64,000 bases of DNA from Janthinobacterium sp. B9-8. Its GTDB lineage: Bacteria; Pseudomonadota; Gammaproteobacteria; Burkholderiales; Chitinibacteraceae. The stretch is taken from assembly GCF_000969645.2 (NCBI RefSeq), contig NZ_CP014222.1, positions 4,157,740 through 4,221,739 of the forward strand. The letters are read 5' to 3'. The translations under genes and the position numbers were made by a program. The stretch's first letter is position 1; each line of letters begins with the position of its first letter. Positions 15,933 to 23,991 of this stretch are shown piece by piece. The notes beneath the pieces are model-generated. The model was not told the DNA's origin. It saw only the letters and a list, made by a program, of their open reading frames with translations, and searched no databases.

Positions 15933-16735
15933 CCGCGGTTCTGGCCTATTTAAGTGTTGGCCTGATTGCCGGGTTTTTAGCTGGCTTGCTAGGCGTGGGT
16001 GGGGGCCTTGTGATCGTACCTGCGCTGCTGTATGTGTTTGTCCTGCTTGGCTTGCCGCCAGAGCATCATCAGCATCTGGCCTTGGGTACGTCGATGGCGA
16101 CGATTGTGTTTACCGGCATTGCCAGCCTGAAAGCCCACCATGCGCGTGGTGCTGTGTGCTGGCCGGTGGTGAAGACGATTACGCCGGGTATTTTGCTGGG
16201 CACTTTTGCTGGCGCACAGTTGGCGGCTTTTGTGCCTGCACTGGGTTTGCAGTGGTTTTTTGTGGCTTTTGCTTACCTGGTGGCCGCACAAATGCTGCTG
16301 GATTTTAAACCTAAGCCATCTAGAGCCCTACCTGCCAAAGGCGGAATGACGGCGATGGGCACTTCCATTGGTTTGGTTTCGAGTTGGGTAGGCATAGGCG
16401 GCGGGTCTTTATCGGTGCCGTTTATGACGTTATGCAATGTGCCGGTAAAAGAAGCGATAGGCACATCCGCTGCGATTGGGTTTCCGATTGCGCTGGCTGG
16501 GGCGCTGGGCTATGTGGTTAGTGGCTGGTCGGCGAGTTTGCCGCAAGGGGCTTTAGGCTTTGTCTACTTGCCTGCGCTGGCGGGCATTGTGCTGGCAAGT
16601 TTTCCCATGGCCAAAGTCGGCGCAGCCGCCGCACACCGCCTGCCTGTGCCGGTACTGAAAAAATGTTTTGCAGCCCTGTTGATTGCGCTGGCTAGTAAGA
16701 TGCTGTGGAGCTTATTGAGTCTAAAAGGTCTGTAG
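15926..16735 (+). CDS. TSUP-family transporter, second paralogue
   Basis: Membrane protein of 269 residues with the TSUP twin repeat: LIAGFLAGLLGVGGGLVIVPALL near the N-terminus and GLVSSWVGIGGGSLSVPFM near residue 150. About eight hydrophobic segments. It overlaps the EVE gene by seven bases. The last residues KGL and the TAG stop are encoded by the left arm of a family 2 inverted repeat, so the native C-terminus may have been altered when the repeat arrived. Substrate unknown. Confidence 0.9.
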   Translation: MLTAVLAYLSVGLIAGFLAGLLGVGGGLVIVPALLYVFVLLGLPPEHHQHLALGTSMATIVFTGIASLKAHHARGAVCWPVVKTITPGILLGTFAGAQLAAFVPALGLQWFFVAFAYLVAAQMLLDFKPKPSRALPAKGGMTAMGTSIGLVSSWVGIGGGSLSVPFMTLCNVPVKEAIGTSAAIGFPIALAGALGYVVSGWSASLPQGALGFVYLPALAGIVLASFPMAKVGAAAAHRLPVPVLKKCFAALLIALASKMLWSLLSLKGL

Positions 16736-16844
16736 ACACAAAGAACACAGAGCTTAAACGCAGCACACTGAGAATACTGAGATGAATTCAATCTTTTCTC
16801 CGTGTGCTCTGTGTTCTTCTTTTATCTCTGTGTCTACAGATCTT
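16726..16844. repeat. Long inverted repeat, family 2, copy 2
   Basis: AGGTCTGTAGACACAAAGAA on the left matches TTATCTCTGTGTCTACAGATC on the right, with internal ACACTGAG/CTCCGTGT pairing. The left arm contains the stop codon of the TSUP gene. It separates that gene from a convergent hemolysin-III gene and probably ends transcription both ways. Confidence 0.85.
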
Positions 16845-16863
16845 GGGTTTTTACCCCAAGCCA

Positions 16864-17502
16864 CTAAATCACATAAAATAAGATGCTGATAAATTGGCAG
16901 AGGCTGCCACCCAGTACGAACAGATGCCAGATGCCATGGCCGTGGGGGATGCGGGTGTCGAGTACGTAAAACACAATCCCGACTGTATAGACTACGCCAC
17001 CCGCCGCTAGCCAAGCCATGCCTGCTGCAGGCAGGGCGGCCATTAAGGGCTTGATGGCAAAGATAATTAGCCAGCCCATCACTACATAAATCCCTAAGGA
17101 CAAGATGCGGGTGCGTTTGCCCAGAATATTTTCCTGCACGATGCCGAAGATCGCCAATCCCCAGTTCACGCCAAATATGGTCCAGCCCAGTGGCCCATGC
17201 AGGGTGACAAGGGCAAAGGGCGTGTAGCTGCCTGCAATCAGCAGGTAAATGGCGCAGTGATCTAAGCGCTGAAAAACAGCTTTGGCTTTACCGCTGAGCG
17301 AGTGGTAAAGGGTGGAAATCACATACAACAGAACAAGTGTGCTTCCATAGACCGCTACGCTGACGATTTTCCACGGGTCGCCCGTCATTCCTGCAAAGGT
17401 GATGAGCAGGATCAGCCCGCTGATTGCGAGTGCTGCTCCGATCAGATGGCTCCAGCTATTGAAGCGCTCTCCATGGTACATATTGGTCCTTTGTGTAGGC
17501 AT
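16864..17502 (-). CDS. trhA: Hemolysin III family (PAQR-type) membrane protein
   Basis: Seven-helix membrane protein of 212 residues. Diagnostic elements: GERFNSWSHLIGA near the N-terminus, STLYHSLSGKAKAVFQRLDHCAIYLLIAGSYTPF in the middle with the family's conserved Ser, His and Asp, and IPHGHGIWHLFVLGGS near the C-terminus with the paired metal-ligand His residues. Related bacterial proteins (TrhA/YqfA) help membrane fluidity balance; the hemolysin name is historical. An alternative start is Met8. It is convergent with the upstream TSUP gene. Confidence 0.92.
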   Translation of the reverse strand: MPTQRTNMYHGERFNSWSHLIGAALAISGLILLITFAGMTGDPWKIVSVAVYGSTLVLLYVISTLYHSLSGKAKAVFQRLDHCAIYLLIAGSYTPFALVTLHGPLGWTIFGVNWGLAIFGIVQENILGKRTRILSLGIYVVMGWLIIFAIKPLMAALPAAGMAWLAAGGVVYTVGIVFYVLDTRIPHGHGIWHLFVLGGSLCQFISILFYVI

Positions 17503-17710
17503 TAGCCTGCTCGAGAATAACGGCTATGCCGGTACTGTGCTTGGTACAAATGCCATGTGGATGGTAAAAAAGAGGTTTTTTTGAAAGGTTACAGCATTGT
17601 GAATAGTCCGAATATATATGATTATCAGGCACTAATATGCTGATTTTATGCTAGATTTGCCGCCCTTTAAGCGCACTTATGCGCTTACCAATTTATGCTG
17701 ATGTTGCGTT

Positions 17711-19378
17711 ATGACCCTCATTCACTTTAAAAAAATATGTAAGCAGTTTGCTTTTGCGATTGGCCCCCTATTACTGCTGTTGGCCGGACGATATCTGGTG
17801 GATAGCAGCTGGAGTACCCAGCGCTTAGTGTTTTCTGCACTGCTGTTTGCATTTCTAGCGTTGCCGCTGAATCGCTGGGCTGCCGCTGTGGCCGCGATCA
17901 GCCTTGAAGGTTTGTTGTGTCAGGCCAGTTGGTTAAAAGAAGGGCAGACTGGCGAGCCGCTTTTGGCCCGTGATCTGTTTGAAGTGTCGCAAGGCGTGTC
18001 TTTGGCCAGTTATTTAAATTGGGAAATGATCGTTTTTACACTTCTTGTGGCTTCTGCAGTTGGCATTGGTATTTGGAAAAGGCCTCGCTTTGCCTGGTGG
18101 CGTTTGGCCTTGGCGCTGCTACTACCTAGTCTTTTACTGATTCGTATCTTTGATCACGGTGTGTTGAATAAAACGACGGCCAGCGTTTTATCTGATTACG
18201 TAAACGCCAATTATCTTTCATATAATTTTATTCAAAATACCCGCCAGAATGGTTTGTTGGTGCACCTTTATCAAACTGCCGAAAGCGTTAAGTTGCCAGC
18301 AGCCGGGCCTCATTCTTTTTATCAATTAGGCGCTTTAAAAACCCAAGAGGCCATTGAGCCTGATGTGGCGTTAATCTTGTGCGAAGCTTGTTTTACCAGC
18401 CTGAATGATGAACAGTTTGTTACGCCGATCGCGCGTTTAAAGCAAAAGGGTTTTAGCGCCAGTATGATGCTCAGCCCCGTTTACGGCGGTGGCACGGCCG
18501 AGGCCGAGTTTGAAATGCTGACTGGCTTATCGTCTGCCGTGTTGCCGGGTATTGATTATCAAAACTACGCCAGTAGCTACCGTAAAGATGCCGCCACGCT
18601 GGTTTCCCGCTATAAAGATGCAGGTTACCGAACGATTGGTATGCATAACTTTCATGGCAACTTCTGGAAGCGGAGCGAAATTTACCCCAGCTTTGGCTTT
18701 ACTTCAACACGCTTTGTAGAAGAAATGTCGTGGAAAACCAGAACCTGGCCGGACGATGGTCTTTTATACGATGCGGCGCTTAAATCCTATGCAGAAGGCC
18801 CGGCTAAAGGTAAAACAATGCTGTCTTTGGTCACGGTGATGACGCATGGTAATTACACCGACAGAGATTATGACGGGGGTTTGGGTGATTACAATCAGCG
18901 CCTTGATGCCGCGATAAAGCATCTAGAAAAATTTGTAAAACAGCTTGAAGCGCAGGCTAAAAAGCGTAAACGCCCCTTGGTAATTGCTTTAATCGGCGAT
19001 CATAAGCCTTCTTTAACGGCTGCGTTTTACCGCAAAGGTGTGTTTGACGATGCGTTTTTCCGTGAAAAAGGCGAGCGCAATGATCGATTCCGCTTTGCCT
19101 ATAAACTCACACCGCAGCAATGGCGAAAACGTGCTGAAGTGCCTTTGTTTATTAAGGCCAGCACGCCAGATTTAGCAGCCAGCATAGCGGGTAATTTAGC
19201 CGAGAAACCGATGTTTTGTTTGCCGGGCGAGCTGGCACAGCTGCTGCCTAAGGAGGACCCGTTCTGGGGAGCGCTGTCTGTGCTTTGCGCCAGAGAGCCA
19301 GATCAATTGCTGCCCGCCCAGCAAGTCGAGTGGCGCAAGGTTTTTGAGCCGGCACTATTTGCTGAGCGTCTGTTTTAG
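17711..19378 (+). CDS. LtaS-type sulfatase-fold transferase
   Basis: Membrane-anchored phosphoglycerol/phosphoethanolamine-type transferase of 555 residues. About five hydrophobic segments occupy the first 150 residues, followed by an extracytoplasmic sulfatase-fold domain. The metal-binding start is VALILCEACFTSLND. The probable Thr nucleophile is in GGGTAEAEFEMLTGL. Later active-site elements are MHNFHGNFWKRSEIYPSFGF, VTVMTHGNY and ALIGDHKPS (Asp-His metal ligands). Gram-negative members modify periplasmic glucans or surface glycans with glycerol phosphate; the acceptor here is unknown. The usual ESFSD-type first motif is replaced by CEACFTS. Confidence 0.85.
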   Translation: MTLIHFKKICKQFAFAIGPLLLLLAGRYLVDSSWSTQRLVFSALLFAFLALPLNRWAAAVAAISLEGLLCQASWLKEGQTGEPLLARDLFEVSQGVSLASYLNWEMIVFTLLVASAVGIGIWKRPRFAWWRLALALLLPSLLLIRIFDHGVLNKTTASVLSDYVNANYLSYNFIQNTRQNGLLVHLYQTAESVKLPAAGPHSFYQLGALKTQEAIEPDVALILCEACFTSLNDEQFVTPIARLKQKGFSASMMLSPVYGGGTAEAEFEMLTGLSSAVLPGIDYQNYASSYRKDAATLVSRYKDAGYRTIGMHNFHGNFWKRSEIYPSFGFTSTRFVEEMSWKTRTWPDDGLLYDAALKSYAEGPAKGKTMLSLVTVMTHGNYTDRDYDGGLGDYNQRLDAAIKHLEKFVKQLEAQAKKRKRPLVIALIGDHKPSLTAAFYRKGVFDDAFFREKGERNDRFRFAYKLTPQQWRKRAEVPLFIKASTPDLAASIAGNLAEKPMFCLPGELAQLLPKEDPFWGALSVLCAREPDQLLPAQQVEWRKVFEPALFAERLF

Positions 19379-19395
19379 CGTTGATATGAGCCGCA

Positions 19396-20670
19396 TTATG
19401 TCTCTTCACTTGCGGCCTCTACGCTAAGCAGCGCTTCGTAATACACTTTGAAATAGTGATTAGCATTGATGCCGCACGCTACCAGTAGCTTGGCATCCGG
19501 GCATTGTGCGGATTCGCTGGCAATGGCGAGATTTAAAAATGGAGCATAGGGGCCAGTGCTGTGGAGTAGCGCAGTGCAGACGGCTTCCGGTAGTTTAAGC
19601 AGCCCAACAATTTGTGCTAAGGGGCGGTGGATCAACTGCTCCAGCACAGAAAACAAGCCTAGTAAATACAGGTGGTCCTTTTCTTGAGGCCAGCGCTGGC
19701 TTCCTAAGCGCTCGGTCAACTCGGCGCGTAATAAGGCGTACTCCAGCAAGCTAGGATTGGGTTTTTCCTGGCCGGGTAAAGAAAATAGCAACAAAGATAA
19801 CCAGCGGTATAAACGCTCCCTGCCTATGGCTACCAAGGCTTGGTCTAGCGTATCTATTTTCTTATTGCGCGCTTCGGCCGCGGAATTGGCTTGTGCCAGC
19901 ACCCTAAAAGAGAGCAGCGGATCGGTTTTAAGCGAAACTGCAATTTCGCTATTACTGGCGTCTTGCCGAAGTAAATTCAGCAAATCCATAATTCTTAAAA
20001 ACCCCGCCTCGACGGGTCCTTCCTGCCATGTGCTCTGATGAAATAACCTGCCTGCGGCATAGGCAATATTTAACTGCTGGCAAAGCTGAAATTCATCGTG
20101 CCATGCCAAATCGAGCATCAGCATAGGTTTTTCTAGGCCTTGCACATGGATGCGCCGTGCCAGCCTTTCGATGTCCGGCGCTAGCTTGCCATTGACAGAG
20201 AAAGCCAGCCATTGCGCCTGGGCGATGATCTCGGATGACCAAGTTGCGGGCAGCTGAAGAGCTAAGCCAAGGCCTGCTTTTTGTAGCTTTTGTAATGTCG
20301 CCAAGCCACGTTCTGGCAGGGCCGTGTTGGTGTTAAGCAGCAGCATATTGCCTTGAGCTGCCAACTGAGCCAGCTCGGGCTGCAGCAAGCTGCCCGCAGA
20401 TATTTCCAAGAGTCGCAGCCGCTTTTTACTCATGGTGGTACCTAAGCGCACGGCATGGCGAATGAGCTCACCTTCTTCAAGCAGAATTTGCGCAATGCTT
20501 TCTTTACTCTGCGGGCGTCTACGCAGCAGGCTGCCCACTATTTTGCCGTTGGCATCAATAATATTGACGTGTTGCAGCTGCAACGTGATCGAAGGCTCTT
20601 GCAGAATAGGCTGGGGTGGCGATGGTGGAGGCGTTGGTTTCGCAAAAAGTCGCTGTAAGAACTTGAGCAT
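19396..20670 (-). CDS. EAL-like/HDOD signalling protein (YuxH type)
   Basis: Cytoplasmic protein of 424 residues. A proline-rich linker (PTPPPSPPQP) near the N-terminus is followed by a degenerate EAL-like half (about 25-215) in which the E-A-L and metal ligands are absent. The C-terminal half has an HDOD domain (about 220-400) starting LRQDASNSEIAVSLKTDPLLSFRVLAQANS, with LDQALVAIGRERLYRWLSLLLFS as the family core. Such proteins act in c-di-GMP-linked signalling without hydrolysing it. It converges with the LtaS-like gene across 17 bases. Confidence 0.83.
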   Translation of the reverse strand: MLKFLQRLFAKPTPPPSPPQPILQEPSITLQLQHVNIIDANGKIVGSLLRRRPQSKESIAQILLEEGELIRHAVRLGTTMSKKRLRLLEISAGSLLQPELAQLAAQGNMLLLNTNTALPERGLATLQKLQKAGLGLALQLPATWSSEIIAQAQWLAFSVNGKLAPDIERLARRIHVQGLEKPMLMLDLAWHDEFQLCQQLNIAYAAGRLFHQSTWQEGPVEAGFLRIMDLLNLLRQDASNSEIAVSLKTDPLLSFRVLAQANSAAEARNKKIDTLDQALVAIGRERLYRWLSLLLFSLPGQEKPNPSLLEYALLRAELTERLGSQRWPQEKDHLYLLGLFSVLEQLIHRPLAQIVGLLKLPEAVCTALLHSTGPYAPFLNLAIASESAQCPDAKLLVACGINANHYFKVYYEALLSVEAASEET

Positions 20671-20789
20671 GAGAGCTGAACACTAGGCAGATGAGTGCTT
20701 AAGCCTAGCAGAAGACGGGGAGCTTGCAGGAGGAGGCGGGCAGGGGGGAGTGCCCGCTTGGCAGATGAGTCTTACTTCTCGCATATCAA

Positions 20790-20827
20790 AAGGGCGGCGG
20801 CTTCTATTAAAAGAAGCCGCCGCCCTT
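20790..20827 (-). terminator. Terminator after purC
   Basis: AGGGCGGCGGCTTCT and AGAAGCCGCCGCCCT form a perfect 15-base stem around a six-base loop. On the minus strand it is followed by TTTTGA. It starts 14 bases past the purC stop. Confidence 0.85.
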
Positions 20828-20840
20828 ATTGAATCATGGC

Positions 20841-21719
20841 TTACTTAGTTAGCTTATCCAACGCTTCGCGATATTTAGCTGCGGTTTTTTCCGCTACTTC
20901 TAAAGGAAGGGCAGGGGCCGGAGGGGTTTTATCCCAGCCAGTGGTTTCTAGCCAGTCGCGTACAAATTGCTTGTCGTAGCTTGGCGGATTGCTACCTGGC
21001 ACATACTGATCGGCAGGCCAGAAGCGGCTAGAATCCGGTGTGAGGGCTTCGTCCATCAGGCACAGCGTGCCATCGGTATCCAGACCAAATTCAAACTTGG
21101 TATCGGCAATGATAATGCCACGAGTCGCCGCGTAAACGCTGGCAGCTTTATAGAGGGCAATAGCGGTATCGCGCACCTTGGCGGCCAGCTCTACACCAAT
21201 CACTTCTTCGCAGCGCGCGTAGCTGATGTTTTCATCATGGTCACCCAATTCTGCCTTGGTTGACGGGGTGAAAATAGGCTCTGGTAATTGATCTGCTTCA
21301 CGTAAACCCGCTGGCAAAGCCATGCCGCAGATGGTGCTGTTTTGTTGATACTCTTTCCAGCCAGATCCTGCGATATAGCCGCGAACAATTGCTTCTACGG
21401 CTACCGGTTTCAGGCGTTTTACTACCACGGCGCGCCCTTCTACTTGTGGTAGATCTGCTGCGCTCACTACGTCTTCGGCACGCTCGCCAGTGAAATGGCT
21501 AGGCACTATATCTTTTAGCTTATCAAACCAAAAGTTGGAAATAGCGGTGAGGATTTTGCCTTTTTCAGGAATCGGCTCGGCCAAAATTACGTCAAACGCA
21601 GAAAGGCGGTCGGTTGCGATCATCAGCATGCGCGCATCATCAATCGCGTAAAGATCGCGTACTTTGCCCGAGTAAATCTTAGTCAGGCTGGTCAAATTGG
21701 TCGTGGTAAGGCCGGTCAT
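20841..21719 (-). CDS. purC: SAICAR synthetase
   Basis: Joins 5-aminoimidazole-4-carboxyribonucleotide with aspartate, using ATP, to form SAICAR in purine synthesis. At 292 residues it is the longer type found in many proteobacteria and yeast. Motifs: YSGKVRDLYAIDDARMLMIATDRLSAFDV with the ATP-binding GKVRD, VEAIVRGYIAGSGWKEYQ, and IIADTKFEFGLD ahead of LMDEALTPDSSRFWP. It stands alone, not with other pur genes. Confidence 0.97.
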   Translation of the reverse strand: MTGLTTTNLTSLTKIYSGKVRDLYAIDDARMLMIATDRLSAFDVILAEPIPEKGKILTAISNFWFDKLKDIVPSHFTGERAEDVVSAADLPQVEGRAVVVKRLKPVAVEAIVRGYIAGSGWKEYQQNSTICGMALPAGLREADQLPEPIFTPSTKAELGDHDENISYARCEEVIGVELAAKVRDTAIALYKAASVYAATRGIIIADTKFEFGLDTDGTLCLMDEALTPDSSRFWPADQYVPGSNPPSYDKQFVRDWLETTGWDKTPPAPALPLEVAEKTAAKYREALDKLTK

Positions 21720-21844
21720 CGCAATTCCTTAAGGCATCAGAGTGGAGCAACAGGCCGCTATTTTGCCCGATTATTGGCCGCTTTTGCATAAAAGCTACCA
21801 AGTTCTTAGCCAAAAGGTGCCCACCCTATAGAATTTAAAAGCTA

Positions 21845-21979
21845 AGTTCTGTAGACACAGAGCTAAATGAGAATAGGAAGAACACAGAGAAAACCTTAAT
21901 GGATGTTTTTTTCTGTATTTTTAAGATTTTCTCAGTGTACTGCTTTTAAGTCTGTGTTCTCTGTGTCTACAGATCTTAT
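21845..21979. repeat. Long inverted repeat, family 2, copy 3
   Basis: TTCTGTAGACACAGAG and GGAAGAACACAGAG face GTCTGTGTTCTCTGTGTCTACAGATC. It lies between the purC promoter region and the 3' end of mdlB, ending eight bases before the mdlB stop. Confidence 0.85.
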
Positions 21980-21986
21980 GGTTTTT

Positions 21987-23726
21987 TTAAACGACCGTAT
22001 CCAGCTGCTGCAACAGGTAGAGCCGCTGGTAAATGCCGCGCTCTATTTGCATCAGTTCTTCGTGATTGCCTTTTTCTGCGATGCGGCCGTGGTTAAGTAC
22101 GATGATTTGATCTGCGTCGCGGATGGTGGATAGGCGGTGGGCAATCGAGATCATGGTGACTTTACCGTGCAGGCGCGATAAAGCTTGCTGAACGATTTGC
22201 TCGGTTTCGCTATCGATATGCGAAGTGGCTTCATCCAGCAGCAGGATGCGCGGCTTGCCAGCCAGTGCGCGGGCGATGGCGATCAGTTGCTTTTGGCCGG
22301 TAGAAAGCCGTGTGCCGCTTTCACCCATATCGGTGTCGTAGCCGTTTTCTAAGCTTAAAATCAGCTCGTGCACATTGGCGGCTTTGGCGGCGGTTTCGAT
22401 CTCTTCCTGGCTGAGTTTACGGCCCATATCGATATTGTCGCGCGCGCTGGAAGCCAGCAGGAATGGGTCTTGCGGCACCAGACCTACGCCACTTCTAAAT
22501 GCCGCATCGCCAATTTCCAGTAGCGGATAACCATCTATTTCGATTTCCCCAGCTTGCGGTGTATAAAAGCGCAGCAGCAGGGAAAGCAGTGTCGATTTAC
22601 CGCTACCAGTGTGGCCAACAATGCCGTAGAAAGAGCCTGCCGGAATGGTGAGCGACAGATCGTGCAGCACGGGATGCTTGGCGTCATAACCAAAAGCCAC
22701 GTCTTTAAAGTGTACTGCGCCTTTGCTAATTTGGCCCTCACCATCGCCATTGATGGCTTGTTTTTCACCCAGCAACACATTAACCCGCGCAGCCGAAACC
22801 ACGGCCTGCTGGATTTGGCTGAACTGCATGGTGATCTGGATCAGTGGCTCAACCACGCGGGCGATATAGCTGACAAAGGCATAGAGCACACCAATTTCCA
22901 AGCCGCTAAAGCTTTGTTGGCCAAACATCCAAATCACTGTGGCGAGCAGTGCCACATTTAAAAAATCCAGCGCAGGGCGTAGTAGCCAGGCATTGGCGCG
23001 CAATTCGGCCATGCGTGCGCCGTAGAGGCTGAGGTTGGTTTTTTGAAAGCGTGCGGTAAAGCGTTGCTCGGAATTGGTCGCTTGTAAAACGCTCATCCCC
23101 GCAATGGATTCGGCCATCTGAGCATTGATATCGCTGCGTAGCTGACGCGCTTTGGTAACTGACGGCGCGCTCCAGCGCTGATACAGCCAAACAATTAAAA
23201 CTACAGCCGGAATCAGTATCAGCACGATCAGCATTAAGCGCCAATTGAGCCAGGCCATCGCCGCCAGCGTGCCGAGCACCACAATCAGGCTATCCAGCAT
23301 CACAAATAGCACTTGTACATACAGCGCTTTGACCGATTCGGTATCGTTGGTCACGCGGCTAACCAGCTGACCAGTAATCGCTTTATCAAAAAACGCCATC
23401 GGTAGCGCTAATACATGGCTATAAACCTGCTCACGCAAGCGTTTAACCGAGCGCATTGCCACACCGGCAAGGCGTAGCAATTGCAAATAGCGAATTAAAG
23501 ACGCCGCCCAGCCACAAGCTAGCGCACCGCCCAGCAGCATAAAAATCTCGGGCCAGTTTAAAACGCGGGGCAAGAGATGCTGATCAATAAACATCTTACC
23601 GAGCAGCGGCCCTGCGGCTTCCAGCAGCGCAGCGCAGATCAGCCAAAATAAACCCAGCCATAAATGGCGGCGCTCTGGCAGCGCAGCCTTATTAAGCAGC
23701 GCAATCGCTTGCTTACGTTCGCTCAT
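21987..23726 (-). CDS. mdlB: ABC exporter half-transporter, MdlB-like
   Basis: Fused membrane-plus-ATPase half-transporter of 579 residues. Six membrane segments occupy about 1-310, and the coupling region has VGxLxSRVTNDTE-like GQLVSRVTNDTESVKALYV. The ATPase has Walker A GHTGSGKSTLL (about 375), Q-loop LVPQDPFLLASSARDNI, signature LSTGQKQLIAIARAL and Walker B ILLLDEATSHID. The membrane region (RWSAPSVTKARQLRSDINAQMAESIAGMSVLQ) resembles E. coli MdlB. It forms a likely heterodimer with the mdlA-like gene upstream. The signature STGQK is slightly different from canonical LSGGQ. Confidence 0.9.
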   Translation of the reverse strand: MSERKQAIALLNKAALPERRHLWLGLFWLICAALLEAAGPLLGKMFIDQHLLPRVLNWPEIFMLLGGALACGWAASLIRYLQLLRLAGVAMRSVKRLREQVYSHVLALPMAFFDKAITGQLVSRVTNDTESVKALYVQVLFVMLDSLIVVLGTLAAMAWLNWRLMLIVLILIPAVVLIVWLYQRWSAPSVTKARQLRSDINAQMAESIAGMSVLQATNSEQRFTARFQKTNLSLYGARMAELRANAWLLRPALDFLNVALLATVIWMFGQQSFSGLEIGVLYAFVSYIARVVEPLIQITMQFSQIQQAVVSAARVNVLLGEKQAINGDGEGQISKGAVHFKDVAFGYDAKHPVLHDLSLTIPAGSFYGIVGHTGSGKSTLLSLLLRFYTPQAGEIEIDGYPLLEIGDAAFRSGVGLVPQDPFLLASSARDNIDMGRKLSQEEIETAAKAANVHELILSLENGYDTDMGESGTRLSTGQKQLIAIARALAGKPRILLLDEATSHIDSETEQIVQQALSRLHGKVTMISIAHRLSTIRDADQIIVLNHGRIAEKGNHEELMQIERGIYQRLYLLQQLDTVV

Positions 23727-23754
23727 AGATCAACCTTTTTTTAAAAACTAACCT

Positions 23755-23964
23755 TAAGTCTGTAGACACAGAGAACATGGAGAAAGGCAAAGGCGAGAAC
23801 ACTGAGAAGGCAGGAAAAATACTTAAAGAAGCCGTAGGGCGGGTGAAACCTGCGTATTTCTCATTCGTTGTCGCTGGCTTCATCCACCTTACGAAGCCCT
23901 CGTTCTAAAGGTCTTCTCGGTGTGCTTTGTGTTCTCACTTAGCTCTGTGCCTACAGAACTTAGG
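23755..23964. repeat. Long inverted repeat, family 2, copy 4, with nested repeat
   Basis: CCTTAAGTCTGTAGACACAG on the left faces CTCTGTGCCTACAGAACTTAGG on the right. Between them sits a GTAGGGCGGGTGAAACC palindrome fragment (from 23834), i.e. one repeat family nested in another. It lies in the 265-base gap between the mdlA- and mdlB-like genes. Confidence 0.8.
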
Positions 23965-23991
23965 GTTTTAAGTATTGTGTATAAGTAAAAA

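Noticed and set aside
22535..22961. Overlapping frames on both strands within mdlB
   Set aside because: Shadow frames of a clear ABC transporter gene.
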